Source: Delphinus delphis (lineage: Eukaryota; Chordata; Mammalia; Artiodactyla; Delphinidae). Taken from it: DNA of 64,000 nt. Location: the NCBI RefSeq assembly GCF_949987515.2, contig NC_082687.1:21498148-21562147 (forward strand). Direction: 5' to 3'. The translations under genes and the position numbers were made by a program. This document shows positions 10,053 to 22,600 of this stretch, one piece after another. Under the pieces are notes generated by a model, which worked only from the letters and a program-made list of their open reading frames with translations, did no database searches and had not been told where the DNA came from. Positions within the stretch are counted from its first letter, which is position 1. Each line of letters opens with the position of its first letter.

Positions 10053-10639
10053 CATCATGTATCTTTTACATATAGCAGATATTACTCTTAATATGGTTTA
10101 TTTCACAGTGATGTTTCAAGTTTAATTCTTTCAACAAGGACATGGTTGGTTTGCACATCAAATATATGGGAACATTATTAATTTCACAACATCATTTTCT
10201 TTGAAACACACTGTCCTCTTGGACTAGATTTCTTTTGCTACTTTTGATTAAGAGAACAAGAAAAGCTTACTTTTCTTTTAACTCTACTGTAAGCAAGGCA
10301 ACAGCAATTGTGATGATGAGATAGCAACCAACGCTGAGCCTCTGGGCCAGGCGCCCAGCCAGGTGAGGACTGAGGCTCCTGAAGAGCATGTGCCCTGCTC
10401 AGAGAGCCAAGCTGCTTCCCACTTCTAGCTGACTGCTGTCATGAAAGAATGGAAATGCAAAAAAGCACAGTTTTCAAGAGACACCAAAAATACAGGGGTT
10501 TTTTTGGTGCAACTTCCTGATTCTTCCCTGTTTTCCACCTAATCCTAATTTTAAAAACAGTATCATGGAAGTCCAAACAAAACACATCTGCAGGTCAGCT
10601 ATGACTGCAGAAGAATGTATTTTCAGACTTCTGTTCTCA

Positions 10640-11610
10640 AATCTTTATCGTTTGTCTTTATCTCTCTTCTTAGTTTCTGATTCATAATCCAACTGCTTGC
10701 TAGAACCTAGATATGTCCCAGGTGTCAAATGAACTCATCTTACCCCTTGGGCACCCCATAATCTGCTCCCATGTAAGATTCATAATTTTAATGAATGGCC
10801 GCATCATCTACCCAGTTCCTAAAGCGAGAAATTCACATGTCGTCCCATTATCATTTCTCACAACCCAATCAAAGCACTGATTCCTGTTGACTTGACCTTG
10901 AAAATGTTTCTCAAATTAATCTGGCCTTCTCCAATCTTATCACCACTTCCCTGATCAGGCCCTCATCATCTCCCACATAAACCACAGCATCAACTGCCCA
11001 ACTGTTCTTCCTATTTCAATTTCTATCCCTTCACATCTCTCCTCCACACTGCCTATATCACTCCCTCTCCCTGCAGAGACCGATCGATGCCTTGCATCCC
11101 CTGCTGGCTGAAGTCCAAGACACTTAACATGGCATTTAAAGTCTCCCTCTTCCTGGCTCTACCTATCTCTTCAGTGTCATTTCCTGCCACAAAGTTTGGG
11201 CTCAGTAGGAAACACTTAATGTTCTATGCACATGCTGTCTATTTCATGCCTCTGGACTTTGCTCATACTGCTCTCTTTGCCTGGAATAACAAAAGTCACC
11301 CTTTCTTGCCTGGCTAATTCCTATTCATCCTTTAAGAACCCATCCAGGCATCACCTCCTCCAGGAAGCCTTCCTTGACCTTCCCAGGCTGAGTAAGGTTT
11401 CCTTTCTCCTTTCTGAGAATGCCAAGCTTATCTCTACCTATATTTTTTCACAGCATATTATACTTGTATGTATATGGGTTCCTTCCACCAACAGACTGTG
11501 AGCTGCTGGAAGATGGAACCTGGGTTTTAAAATGTCTGTACTTCTGGCACCTAACCCAATGTCTGGCACCTAATAGACACTCAAAACATTTTGGCCCAAT
11601 AATTCTGATT
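10640..11610 (+). mobile_element. L2 LINE, unusually long 3' portion
   Basis: Almost 1 kb of L2-like sequence with the C-terminal coding part and tail in order: ctttgcctggaataac, caggcatcacctcctccagg, aagccttccttgacc, actgtgagctgctggaag, and a last part with taatagacactcaaaacatt. Reading frames are broken. Confidence 0.75.
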
Positions 11611-11811
11611 GAGTTTGTGTGTACACTGGGATGAGGGCCCCTAGCTGAGAATAGACTCCTAAGGTCAGCTTTCCTAAATCATTTCTAGTTTTAAGAGTTT
11701 CTTTCCTATCTCCACTTCTGGGTCATTTAGTTCTGCTTTCAGAAAACATTTATTGAGCACCTACTATCACTTGCCAGGTAGTAGACAGGACCTGGCTATT
11801 TGGAGAATTGG

Positions 11812-12040
11812 CTCAGAGTAGTGTGGCAGAAAGGGCTTGAACTTTGGAGTCAGAAATGCCTGGACTTGAGTCTGTTGGACTTTTAGCGAGTTATGTAACA
11901 TCCCTGAGCCTCAGTTTCCTAGGTCATGAAATGATCATAAGAGTATGTCTCTGAATTGTTTTGAAGATTAAATGAAATAATAAAGGAAGCTTCCTGAACC
12001 AGCCTGGCCTACAGTAAGTATTCAGTACGTTTTAGTTCCT
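11812..12040 (+). mobile_element. MIR SINE
   Basis: MIR body in order: cttgaactttggagtcag, gagcctcagtttcctaggtc, ttttgaagattaaatg, and ctacagtaagtattcagtac. Confidence 0.82.
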
Positions 12041-12440
12041 CCTTTGCCCACTTCAAAGAGATCACACACAAGTTTCTTAAAAGGCTCCAAGATTTGTCAA
12101 CATTGGCTGTCATGGTAACGGCAGCGCCCTGTGGATGCTGCTCTGTAAGCGGGACTGCTGATGTCTTCCTGATAAAGAGGCTTGTGGTAGAAGGGGGCGG
12201 GGGGTGGATACGAACAAACCCTTTAAACAAGAGCATGATTCTCTTCTGATACAAATAAGACAGCTCCTCTTTTTCCTCTTCATCCTGGCCCTCACCTCTT
12301 CCCTGCCAATATTCTTCCCACCACTGTCCTCCTTTATGCCTCAGCCTCCTTCCTGACTCTGCTCTCTAAAATCTCTCCTGGATAATAGTCAAAGCTGCTT
12401 CTGCATCTGTTTTTGGCATCCCAACTAGCCCTCATTGTAA
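12041..12440. other. SCOC intron, unassigned
   Basis: No gene or confident repeat. Contains a short GC-rich tract at about 12195-12212. Confidence 0.4.
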
Positions 12441-12930
12441 GGTGGTAATAAGCTTCCTGGAGAAGTGGCACAATTGTCGTGTGCTTTTATTTGGTACCTC
12501 TTCCTACCACCGTTTGGAAAATGTAACAATACCCCCCTCGTGCCCCGCTGAAAGCGGTCTGGGTTTGAAAAGCTTTCAGAAGGCCATCTGCCATCCCCTC
12601 AGCCAAGCAGCAGATCAGACACGACGCCCTGCATTAGTTAGCACTCCAAGTAGAAGGTATCAAGGGCCTGTATTCCTTTTCATCTCACCCTCCATTATAA
12701 TATGGGCTAAAGAAGGAAACATACTCGTGGCTACCCAGCTGGGAGACACACTGAGTCATAGCAGGAGTCTTGTCCGAAAAAAGGGAGCAGGCTTTTCTTT
12801 TCTGATGGTGAATGGAGCCAGTGTTTGCAGCCAGCACCACGCTCCAGCGTCCCCTGCACTGCTGGTAATGGCTTGACCGTGTTACCCTGGACCTCATGGG
12901 AGGATATGGTGCTGATGACTCCTGGAGTGG
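12441..12930 (+). other. Possible ERVL-type pol/dUTPase relic (weak)
   Basis: The segment is slightly GC-richer than its flanks and has a 144-codon plus-strand open frame from 12442. Scattered residues (a Tyr-Gln-Gly block, then an Asn-containing block and a Gly-Asp pair across shifted frames) recall the end of an ERVL pol/dUTPase region. The match is fragmentary, needs frame changes and has no adjoining LTR, so it may be chance. It is not a functional gene. Confidence 0.25.
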
Positions 12931-14393
12931 AGGCATCCTTCAATAAGTACACAAGGATGAGGTGAGGGTTGGTCGCATGTGCTGGTCAGGAACAGTGAAG
13001 CGCTCCCTGCTTCACCTCAGTTTACACCTTCCAATGAATTTGGCCATGAATATTAATTTAAAAGATTATTCAGACATACTTAGAGATGCCAAAAGAGATC
13101 ACCTCTAGAATGGTACAAGTGTTTTTGTTTTTAGTGGCTTGAACAAGGGTGTTCATTGCACCAGCAATGGCAGAAAGTTTCAGCAAATCTTAATTGGCAT
13201 TTGGGATCCATATAAGTATACACAATGTCATCGGCCAAGTGAAATAGCTCTTCCTGTAAGCTGAAGGTAATATGGACAGTGGCATTAGGAATACCTCCCC
13301 TGGCCCAGCAAAATGCCTTTAGACTTAGCAGAAGAGATTCAATAAGAAAAAGGAGATCAACTCTGCTTCTCAGTAGCTTCTGAGAGTGCTATGACTCTGG
13401 GGTCACTAATGTATCGCTAGAAATTGTAAGTGCTCTTTCTGCGAAAAAAAATCTTCCATCAGAAGAAATCCACTTAACTGAAATAAAACAATCTAGCATA
13501 ATGCAAAAACTAGTTTTAATAAACAAGCTTAAGAAACAGAATGTTAGGGCAGTATCTAAATATTCTCAGTAATCTAGATTGTTCTCTAATTTTCTCATCA
13601 AAACGTAAGTATTAATATTTTGACTCTTCCCGTAAAAGACAAAACCATCCATCAATCGCCTTGTATCAGTAATGTGTTTTTTCTTTATTAGATCAACAAC
13701 AACAAAAAAGGGAGTAAGAATGTTTTACGTTAAATTTATATGAAAGCCTTCATAATTGTGCTAACTGTTTTTCCTAGAGAAAAATCCAGAGGAGATTCAA
13801 AAGATCAAGGGTGAATTTGATTTACCTGAGCTCATGAGCTAATGAGATGCTGACCTTCCCCACGTCTTTTTCCTGTCAAGAAGGGAGCCGGGGGCTATTT
13901 TCCATCATGGGGACCTTCATTTCAAAAAGGCTTCTATTGGATTGGATCCACTTTGGACACATTTCCCCTCACAGGCCTCCAGCCTGCCTGACTTGTTCCA
14001 AATTTGAGGGTCAGAGCCTGGTTTCCTTAGACGCTTGGGGTTCCCCTGAGAGATTCTTTGAAGGTTCTCTTTGAGCCTTCAAACAGAATCTGGAGTGTAG
14101 AGAGAAGGAGGGTGATGCTTAAAGAGCAGGGCAGACTGGAGGAACCAGCTTCAGCTGTGCTCCTCAACCCTAGGAATGATGTTTAAGTGATTCAAAAGCT
14201 CTCAGTGACCCTACAGGAAACAATATGTACTCCAATCACAGAATCAGAGTTGTTGTAAAAGCTGTTTCAGAAAGACATGTTTTGCTTCCACGGATAGGCT
14301 TTAACCTTCATTTTCAATCCTTGAATTTGACATTGGAGATGGAAGGGACTCAGTGGCAGCCCCCATGAATGGTCCAGGAGAATAGTGAGCCTC
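12931..14393. other. SCOC intron, unassigned
   Basis: No recognisable gene, RNA or confident repeat. Confidence 0.4.
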
Positions 14394-15319
14394 CCTTGCC
14401 AGCTTTTTTTTACATCTTTATTGGAGTAAAATTGCTTTACAATGTTGTGTTAGTTTCTGCTGCACAACCAAGTGAATCAGCTATATGTATACATATATCC
14501 CCATATCCCCTCCCTCTTGAGCCTCCCTCCCACCCCTCTAGGTGGTCACAAAGCACAGAGCTGATCTCCCTGTGCTATGCAGCATCTTCCCACTAGCTGG
14601 CTGTTTTACATTTGGTAGTGTATATATGTCAATACTACTCTCTCACTTCGTCCCAGCTTCCTCTTCCCCCACTGTGGCCTCAAGTCTGTTCTCTACGTCT
14701 GCATCTTTATTCCTGCCCTGTCACTAGGTTCATCAATAACATTTTTTTAGATTCATATATATGTGTTAGCATACAGTATTTGTTTTTCTCTTTCTGACTT
14801 ACTTCACTCTGTATGACAGACTCTAGGCCCATCCACCAGACTACAAATAACTCAATTTCATTTCTTTTTATGGCTGAGTAAGATTCCATTGTATATATGT
14901 GCCACATCTTCTTTATCCATTCATCTGTTGATGGACACTTAGGTTGCTTCCATGGCCTGGCTATTGTAAATAGAGCTGCAGTGAACATTGTGGTACATGA
15001 CTCTTTTTGAATTATGGTTTTCTCAGGGTTATATGCCCAGTACTGGGATTGCTGGGTCGTATGGTAGTTCTCTTTTTAGTTTTTTAAGGAACCTCCATAT
15101 TGTTCTCCATAGTGGTTGTATCAATTTACATTCCCACCAACAGTGCAAGAGGGTTCCCTTTTCTCCACACTCTCTCCCACATTTATTGTTTGTAGATTTT
15201 TTGATGATGGCCATTCTGACCAGTGTGAGGTGATACCTCATTGTAGTTTTGATTTGCATTTCTCTAATGATTAGTGATGTTGAGCATCTTTTCATGTGTT
15301 TGTTCCTTGCCAACTTTTT
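14394..15319 (-). mobile_element. 5'-truncated LINE-1 with target-site duplication
   Basis: The minus strand holds the LINE-1 3' UTR (about 14408-14740) and the ORF2 C-terminus (to about 15304): [29 protein letters not shown] and, on the 14988-14707 side, [20 protein letters not shown] then MWHIYTMESYSAIKRNEIE. Frames are shifted. A poly(T) start and near-identical flanks, ccttgccagcttttt (14394) and ccttgccaacttttt (15305), give a 15-bp duplication with one mismatch, fixing both ends. Confidence 0.88.
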
Positions 15320-15914
15320 GTTAGAGCGACCTGAATCTTCCCTCCACCAGCCTCCCTGGGATGCACACAGCCAACAGTCACCCCTTTTCAGCCCTTACTG
15401 GCTTTCTTCCCCATTTAATCATTGCTCCCTTGTTTCTCCACACACACGTTTCATTGTCAGCTTAATGACTTTGGCTCAGACTACTTGGCTGTGCACATGC
15501 TTGGTTCTCTCCTCGCTGGTAGCATGACACGAGTAAAAGTGGAAAAAGCTTGCATTTTAAAACACATTCGTCCTTTCTTATCCCTCCTGAGAATCTTCAC
15601 TACCTTTTCCAAGCAGACAAAAGACAATTATTATTCCTTCATCTATGTGAATATTTTGCTTTCATTTGCATTCTTGGTGAAAAGGTTAGTGGGTTTCTCT
15701 AAGGTCATGATAACTATTTAGAAAGCTTTGTTTATAAAAGTATCTAGAAGATTTTTTTTTCAACACTGTTTCTTATCCTTTTTAATTTTAGAATTTTAAA
15801 TGGCTTGAGTTTCTTTGTGCTATGACAGTGTTCCTCAATGTACAGTGGATTCCTGTCCCTTCTGCTTTAAAATAGTGTAAAAACAGAATTTCTGTAAATA
15901 CAACATAGTTGAGA
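15320..15914. other. SCOC intron, unassigned
   Basis: Unique-looking AT-rich sequence between two LINE-1 3' ends that point towards opposite sides. No gene seen. Confidence 0.45.
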
Positions 15915-16222
15915 ATGAACTTGAGGACACGGGGAGGGGGAAGGGTAAGCTGGGACGAAGTGAGAGAGTGGCATGGACATATATACACTACTAAATGTAA
16001 AACAGATAGCTAGTGGGAAGCAACCGCATAGCACAGGGAGATCAGCTAGGTGCTTTGTGACCAGCTAGACGGGTGGGATAGGGAGGGTGGGAGGGAGATG
16101 AAGAAGGAGGAGATATGGGGATATATGTATATGTATAGCTGATTCATTTTGTTATAAAGCAGAAACTAACACACAATTGTAAAGCAGTTATACTCCAATA
16201 AAGATGTTTAAAAAAACCCCAG
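15915..16222 (+). mobile_element. LINE-1 3' UTR end
   Basis: Plus-strand copy of the same LINE-1 3' UTR as at 14.4 kb: agcacagggagatcagctag, gtgctttgtgaccagctaga, ending ccaataaagatgtttaaaaa. Only the last 300 bases of the element were inserted. Confidence 0.85.
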
Positions 16223-16883
16223 AAAACACAGTTGATATATAATTTGAGCAAGTCACAGTTAGCAATGATGGTTGGCCCCTAAACACTAACATTTGCAGCC
16301 AGTGCCTCTCTGTGAAATACTTAGTGATCGTCAAACACACAATTGCCCAGGGAGAGCCTATGTTTCAAGGAATTTCTCAAAGAATAGTACTTGTAGAATA
16401 TTTCCTGCTAACACAAACAGTAACTCCTTTATTGGTCCATTTTGTAAGTTGGGACATTATCCATTTTACATAGTATGTAATCATTTGACTGTAAAAGGAA
16501 TTAGGCAAATTCACAGCTAACTGGTCATTTTTGAAAAGCAAACTGTATGTTTAATATTTCTGTCATGTTCCAATGATTACATTTTTAAGGGATTCTTTTT
16601 TTCCAACCTTTTGTTTTGGGGTGTGGGAGACAAATAATCTAAAGCAGACATTGAAGAAAGATGATTAGTCACCTGTCACTCTAATTTTCCTATAGGTTCT
16701 CAATTCTGGAGACAATTAGGAAAATCAGTTGGTTTCTTTAGAAATCCTGGTGAACTCTTTGGATATTTGATACCATCTAAAAAATAACCCACATTCATCA
16801 CAAATAAAACTAAGAGAGTCACAAAATTAAGTATTTGGAGTGAGCCCACATTCTATTAACTAGTCATGTGTCTCTTAGATGAA
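16223..16883. other. SCOC intron, unassigned
   Basis: No gene or confident repeat seen. Confidence 0.4.
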
Positions 16884-17105
16884 TGTTAATAACATTTATT
16901 GAGAACTTAAGACGTCCCAGGTGCTGTGCTCAGAACTTCACATTCATTATCTCATTTAATCCTCACAAATAGCATGTGACAGACATTATTATCCCTGTTT
17001 TTGAGATTGAAGACTGGGGCTCAGAAAGGTTTAGGAACTTGTATGAAGCAGAGCTGGGATAGCAGCCCAAGTCTGAGTGACTTCAAAGCCTTCATCAAAT
17101 GACAG
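16884..17105 (-). mobile_element. MIR SINE (antisense)
   Basis: Antisense MIR wording: tttattgagaacttaagac, aggtgctgtgctcagaact, atctcatttaatcctcac, and a late part with gcagagctgggatagcagcc. Confidence 0.82.
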
Positions 17106-17764
17106 TGCATCAGGACAGCAATTACCAGATTGCATAACTGCATTACACTGACAAGGTGGAAGCAATAAGGTGCTTTGCAGACATTGAACAATGTAATATG
17201 GTCCCTTAGTTATGTTATGAGGTCACTGTTTCAAAAATGTAATCATAGATTCAGAGGGCAAGAAGAGCCCCAGAAGCTCTCTAACAATATTGGAGTATGC
17301 TCAGACAAGAAAGGTAGAATATAAAATTGTACCTATGTTGTGATTACAACCATGTAAAAGTAATTTATGTATATGGACTAGGATGGGACGAGAACTTGGG
17401 AAAATGTATTTACTAATGTGTAGGGATTATGTTATTACATTTTCATGTTCTATTTATACAATAATTTTTTTCTTAAAGATAAGATTAACAGGTTTTTCTG
17501 ATATATAGAAGAAAGATATTAATCCTAACATGAGTGCTGATTTTGAGAAGCATGTGAAAATACCAGTGCTAGGATTAAGGACACCTATCAAAACATCACT
17601 ACTGCCTTTTGCATTTTTAGTGATGCATGCAAAAAGTTGTATTAGGAAAATAAAATGTAGAAAGTGGTAGATTTGGCTATAGGACACACCAGGAACAGAG
17701 GGTGGGGAGAAGGGGAGATAAGACATTACATTGTAAATGCCACCCTTCAGCATAGTCATATCTT

Positions 17765-18130
17765 ATTTGTTTAAGTTTTATTTTGAAACAATCTCAAGTG
17801 CCAAAAACTTGCAAGCATGTGAAGAAGGATCCTTTCTTCCTGAATTATTTGAGAGTAAGTTGCCAACTCAATGCCCCATCACCCCCAGACACTTTAGTGC
17901 GCATTTCCTACGAACAAGGACTATCTCCTTCATAATCATGATACAACCAACAAAGTCAGGAAAATGACATTCATACATTACTGTCACCTCATCTTCAAAG
18001 TGCATTTAAGGCTCACAGTTGTCTTGATAATATCCGTGACAGAAAAGGCACCCAGCTAGAATCATACATTGCATTTAGTTGTCATGTCGATTTAGCCTCC
18101 TTCAATCTGGAACAATTTCTCAATCTTTAC
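17765..18130. mobile_element. Old LINE-1-derived repeat (L1M-like)
   Basis: Shares the series tttgagagtaagttgcc, catttcctacgaacaagg and acaaagtcaggaaaatgaca with the block at 63215-63480, so both are copies of one dispersed family. The wording fits an old LINE-1 3' region; orientation not decided. Confidence 0.55.
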
Positions 18131-19699
18131 TTTTGTAACCCTGATACTTTTAAAGATTATAGAGCAGTTAGTTTATAAAAGGGTCCTCAATATTGATACA
18201 CTTGGCAAGAATATCAGAAGTGATGCTGTGTTTTTCTCATTGCACCCTATCAGGTGGTACATAATTTCTATTTATCCCTTTACTAGTGAGGTTCACTTTG
18301 CCCCCTTGGTTATGGTGGTAACTTACTCCTTTTTCTTTTAATAATAAGCAAGTATTTGGGGGGTGGGAGATATTTTGAAACTGTGTAAATATTCCATTTC
18401 ACATCAGACTATTATGTATGTATGTATGTAAATCAGAATAGACTCATGGTTTCCTAACTTATTGAGTGGGTTAAAAAATCCTCAGCGTGCCCTTAAAGAA
18501 GGAGAAGAGGAAGAGCTACCTACTATCTTGAAATCTTTTATATGTAGTATTTTAATCAAGCATATATGGATTCTCTTCCTACTGCCTTGAGTTATTAAAA
18601 TTCTCACTTACACTCACTTGATTTCTTCTTCTCTTATAAATTAGTCTCCAAAAGAGAGATAGGAAAGAATGACCAACAAGGAAAAGTTGCACATTCTTTT
18701 GTCCATTCATCCACTCAACAAATATTTAATGAGAGACTACTATGTACCAGGTTCTCAGTTCAGGCTGTCACTTCAGTGTGTCTGGTTTGAGCCTCAAGCG
18801 GTGCTTCCCCTGCAATGAATGGCCACCACGTGGATGGTGGGTGTAGACAGCACGTGTTCCTATTACCATGTGTCTGGGCTCCCCAAAGTTGTTAACCTTA
18901 ATTCCTCTCAGAAGATGGGATGTTTATAAGCCAAACACTGCTATTTCCACATGGACCTCAAATTCAGGATTCATGTTAGGGTTATGATCTCAACTTCCAC
19001 ATACCAGATGGGCCATGTTGACAAAAGGGTCAAGATACAGAGCAGAACTGTCTCTGTCATTTCACTAGACTACTTATTGTAACTCTTCCTCCTACGTTTG
19101 TTTTAAGGAAAACACCATCATATTCGGTCTCATTTTCAACATTCTAATAGAGGTTGATCCACTGTAGCATCTTTAATTTGTTGTACCTCATGCCTTCTCT
19201 TTTTTCTCACATCTTCCTTATTCCCTCCACAAATTTTAAAATCCACTCTGTTCTTTGTATTTACCTTGACTTTTCTCCCTCTCAACTGACGTCTCTGGTC
19301 TTGTTTCTCCCTTCCCTGCCTCGTTCTACCTCCCTCTTTTCTACCTTCCCTCCTTCCCATCTATGCTGTCCTCACATCTATGCTGTCCAAGGTCCTCTTC
19401 CTATTTCCTTCTTCCTAATCTCATGGCCTGACCTTTGCACTTTTTGCTCCTCTGGTCCAGGAGATGAAACAATACTTCACTAGTCTGAATTGAATGATTT
19501 TGGGGAAAAGTTTTAGTTTTATAATTTTAGTACATGGAGAAGAAGTCTTTAGCTCAGATAAATTTAGGTTTAAGCACATATAATTTGCACATTACAATTA
19601 TTGCTGCTAAGTCTATTAACCATTCACAAATAAATATTGCTTCACAGGCTAGTTATTTCCCTTATTATTCATTTATGGAGGATGCCTTTTCCTTAGGCA
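18131..19699. other. SCOC intron, unassigned
   Basis: No gene. A short L2-tail-like stretch (cactcaacaaatatttaatg) is at about 18710-18755 and a C/T-rich tract at 19180-19460. A 109-codon open frame at 19154 is low-complexity and not considered coding. Confidence 0.4.
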
Positions 19700-19945
19700 A
19701 CAGTGCGTAATAATTAAGTTTCCAAGCTCTGTAGTTGAAGGCCCTGAAATCAAGTCCTGGCTCAGCAAACTGTGGTAACACTGGGCAAGTTATTTAACCT
19801 CTCTAAGCTTTAGTTTCCTCTTCCATAGCATGGGGATACCAAGTACCTACCTTCTAAACATTTTGTAAGAATTAAATAAAATAGTTCTTGTAAAACTGTG
19901 GGGCACCTGGTAAGTGGGGAATAAATGTTACATATATTATAAATA
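19700..19945 (+). mobile_element. MIR SINE
   Basis: MIR wording in order: caagctctgtagttgaagg, aatcaagtcctggctc, gggcaagttatttaacctct, gtttcctcttccatagc, and a tail with aagtggggaataaatg. Confidence 0.82.
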
Positions 19946-21069
19946 TAGTAAAAATACTTGTGATGTACAAGGGAAAATTCTCTACAACTAATACCCTTGA
20001 CTAAACAAATGATTTTTGAAGTTTGTAAAATTGTCACTGCTAATATGCAAAAACTAAGCTCAAAATATGAACTTTGGGTTGTAGTTAGCTAAAATCCACC
20101 ACAGTTCTTTATTGTTCCACCTGAAACAGCAGTTCATTTTCTTTTTCTGTCACCACCTCAGTCCTAATAATCCCTTCCCGAAAATTCCATAAGCTTTATG
20201 TATTTAAAGATATAAAAGGTGAACGACTTATGGTTAGGAGGCTTTAGAAACCTTTTTCCATCAGCTTGGTGACTGACCTAAAGGGGTTTACAGATGTTCT
20301 GGTCAACACATAGGACTCTTCCAGTGAAATGTCACCATGAGGTAAGCCCTTCCCAACCTCAGTGGATTACAAGGCAGGGAAACCACATCAAACCCAAGTG
20401 GTGAGAGAAGCACTCAGTGCTTCAAGAAAGACCTATAGAGTCTGGGAGATTCTGGGCTCTCTACACAGTGGTATAGTGTCACCAACCTACAAAGTCTAGG
20501 TCCTGGAATCACCATCTTAAGAAGGCAAAGTTACTGTGGAAGGGGAAAATCTTTCCAAGAAAATTCTTTGTAAGGAAAACATACAGAAAAACCAAAGCAA
20601 AACAAACAAAACAACTAACAGTTCAAGCTATTGAGTTCAAGAAGAATTAAATTCAGTGGATTTGGCCATCAAATAGGCTGCAGCTCAGAGCTAGGAATTT
20701 GCTCTAAGTTAGAACTTTGGAACCAGGACTTTCTTAGTCAAAGTTATACAGTTTGAGGTTGTTTTCTGAGGGAAGGACAAGGGTGAACAGGCTAAATAAT
20801 ACAGTTTTCAAAAGTAAGTCTTCTGCTAAACAATGATAGCCTTTCTCAACCAGGCTTCCTCAAAAGAACCTTGGAACATGGAAAAGGATCTGAGTGACTA
20901 CTTTCTCAATTCTCTCAGGGATGACACGTAAGAAGTACCTTTCTAGATGCAAGGGGAGAATTGATTTTATTTCATGCAATGAATACCTTAGGTGGGCTTA
21001 GTTCTCTCTCAGAACCTTGGGTGAAAAAGGGCTGGTGTCTGATAGGGTAACCCACCCAGGTGGCAGAGT
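19946..21069. other. SCOC intron, unassigned
   Basis: No gene, RNA or confident repeat seen. Confidence 0.4.
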
Positions 21070-21455
21070 TGCAACATGGTACTATCATTTTCCTAGAACT
21101 CGAGACTAAAAATCATGGTCATCTTGGACCCTTCCTTCACTTTTATCTTCCATGGTTGATTAATCTGTTAACACATCCTGCTTCTACTTTTTTAAAAATG
21201 TTTACGGTAATATCCCTTTGTCTCCTTTTCCACTGCCTCTACCACTCATGACTGAATTTTATAACAGTCATAGAATCGTATAACCTAGCCTCTAGGAATA
21301 TCAGTTTTCTCATGTGCAAAGTAAAGATAATCACAGTAACTACCTTATAGGATTATGGTAAGGACTGAATGAATTATTTTATGTTCAGTGCTCAGTACAG
21401 CACCTTACAGATAGTTGGAACTCAGTAAATGTTAGCTATTACTGTTGTTATTATA
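21070..21455 (+). mobile_element. L2-like fragment followed by MIR 3' half
   Basis: 21070-21260 resembles a plus-strand L2 piece (gacccttccttcacttttat, taacacatcctgcttctac). 21295-21455 is the 3' half of a MIR (cagttttctcatgtgcaaag, ttataggattatggtaagg, ggaactcagtaaatgttagc). The MIR part is clear, the L2 part is weak. Confidence 0.6.
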
Positions 21456-22319
21456 TACGCCTCCTCCTGTAGTGTCTTCCTACCGATTCACTCTGGATAC
21501 TTAGTTCTCCATATATCTTTCTAGAAAACATGTCTCTCACCACCTTAGGAATCCACTGGATCAAATTCCTGCCTGGCTTTCCATGTCTTCCTCAGCTGAT
21601 TCATTCATTCACTCTTTCATTTATTAATTTTTTCCAACTTACTTCCTACTACCTCCAAACACATATCATTCAGCCATTCATTCACTATGTTTATATTGCA
21701 TCCCTGTTATGGGCCAGGTATTGGAGATACAGAAAGAAATGAAGGGAGAAGCACTGCCAACTCTTGTAATAATTGCAGTTGGGAGAATATCAAGTCTACT
21801 AGTCAGAAGGTCTCTCCATCATGTCCCTACCCCCAGATGTGTTCCTAATCCAGTCCCACTCTCTCTCTTCTCTCCAAAGTTCTGTCATACTTAGCACCAC
21901 CCTGCTTTACAGTTGTTCTAGCTAATGTGGGTTCGATATGTCTTACCAACTAGATTATAAATTCTTTGAGAGATGTCTGTATTCTCTTAAGTGAGCAACA
22001 CGTTAGGAGTTCCAATGATACTTTTTGACTGAGACTGACTCATTGATTTTTATAGGGTGCAGAACACATATATCCTCTACTGGGTCCATAGTTTCAAAAT
22101 GTAAATATCTTTAAAATGGGTAGTTTAGTGGAAGAAGGAGAACTTATATTTCTATCAGTTAGAATATGTATTCACTTGGACCGAGAGCTCTTTGATTTAT
22201 TATAGCTGATGTTTCTGACTATTAATAGAAGATTAACTAGTACCTGAGAGGTGTATATTATTTTGTATTTTTCATTATTTTGTATAGAATCAGAGAAATT
22301 TCCTAAATAAATTCTTTGT

Positions 22320-22600
22320 TTTGATTATTCTTGCTGTATAACATACCCCAAAACGGCAACAACCGTTTTGTTTGCTCGCTGTTCTGCGGCTCAGTGATTC
22401 AGGGGGGTTAGCTGGGCAGTTTTCCCTTGGGGATCCCTGATGCCGCTGCAGTCAGATGTCAGCTGGGCTGCAGTCATCTGAAGTTTGAAAAGAGCCTTAG
22501 ACTTATTAGACTTTTAGTTCCACCCCTGAGGTGAGACTTCAGGCAAGTCGTTTTGTTTCTCTGGGTCTCATTTTCCACACATAATGAAATAAAACCAACA
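22320..22600 (-). repeat. Interspersed repeat fragment (LTR-like), then MIR fragment
   Basis: The start (tgctgtataacataccccaa) and the Gln/Gly-rich GC block resemble the antisense end of the repeat family also seen at 58548 and 61500. The last 60 bases (caggcaagtcgttttgtttc, tggtctcat-like) are MIR-like. Boundaries uncertain. Confidence 0.4.

Larger units (their letters stand above)
8677..10067 (-). mobile_element. Composite SINE/LINE-1 insertion with 15-bp target-site duplication
   Basis: An exact 15-bp direct repeat, catcatgtatctttt, stands at 8677-8691 and 10053-10067. Everything between behaves as one retroinsertion on the minus strand: an A-rich tail at 8692-8706 next to the left repeat, and a target that reads tctttt/aca on the plus strand, close to the LINE-1 endonuclease site. 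Reading 5' to 3' on the minus strand, the content is an inverted LINE-1 bit, a LINE-1 ORF2 piece, a LINE-1 5' end, a LINE-1 reverse-transcriptase piece, then a SINE with poly(A). The pieces are listed separately. Confidence 0.8.

Noticed and set aside
12442..12876. 144-codon open frame as a gene
   Set aside because: No start context, no splice partner, no clear family; at most a decayed retroelement.
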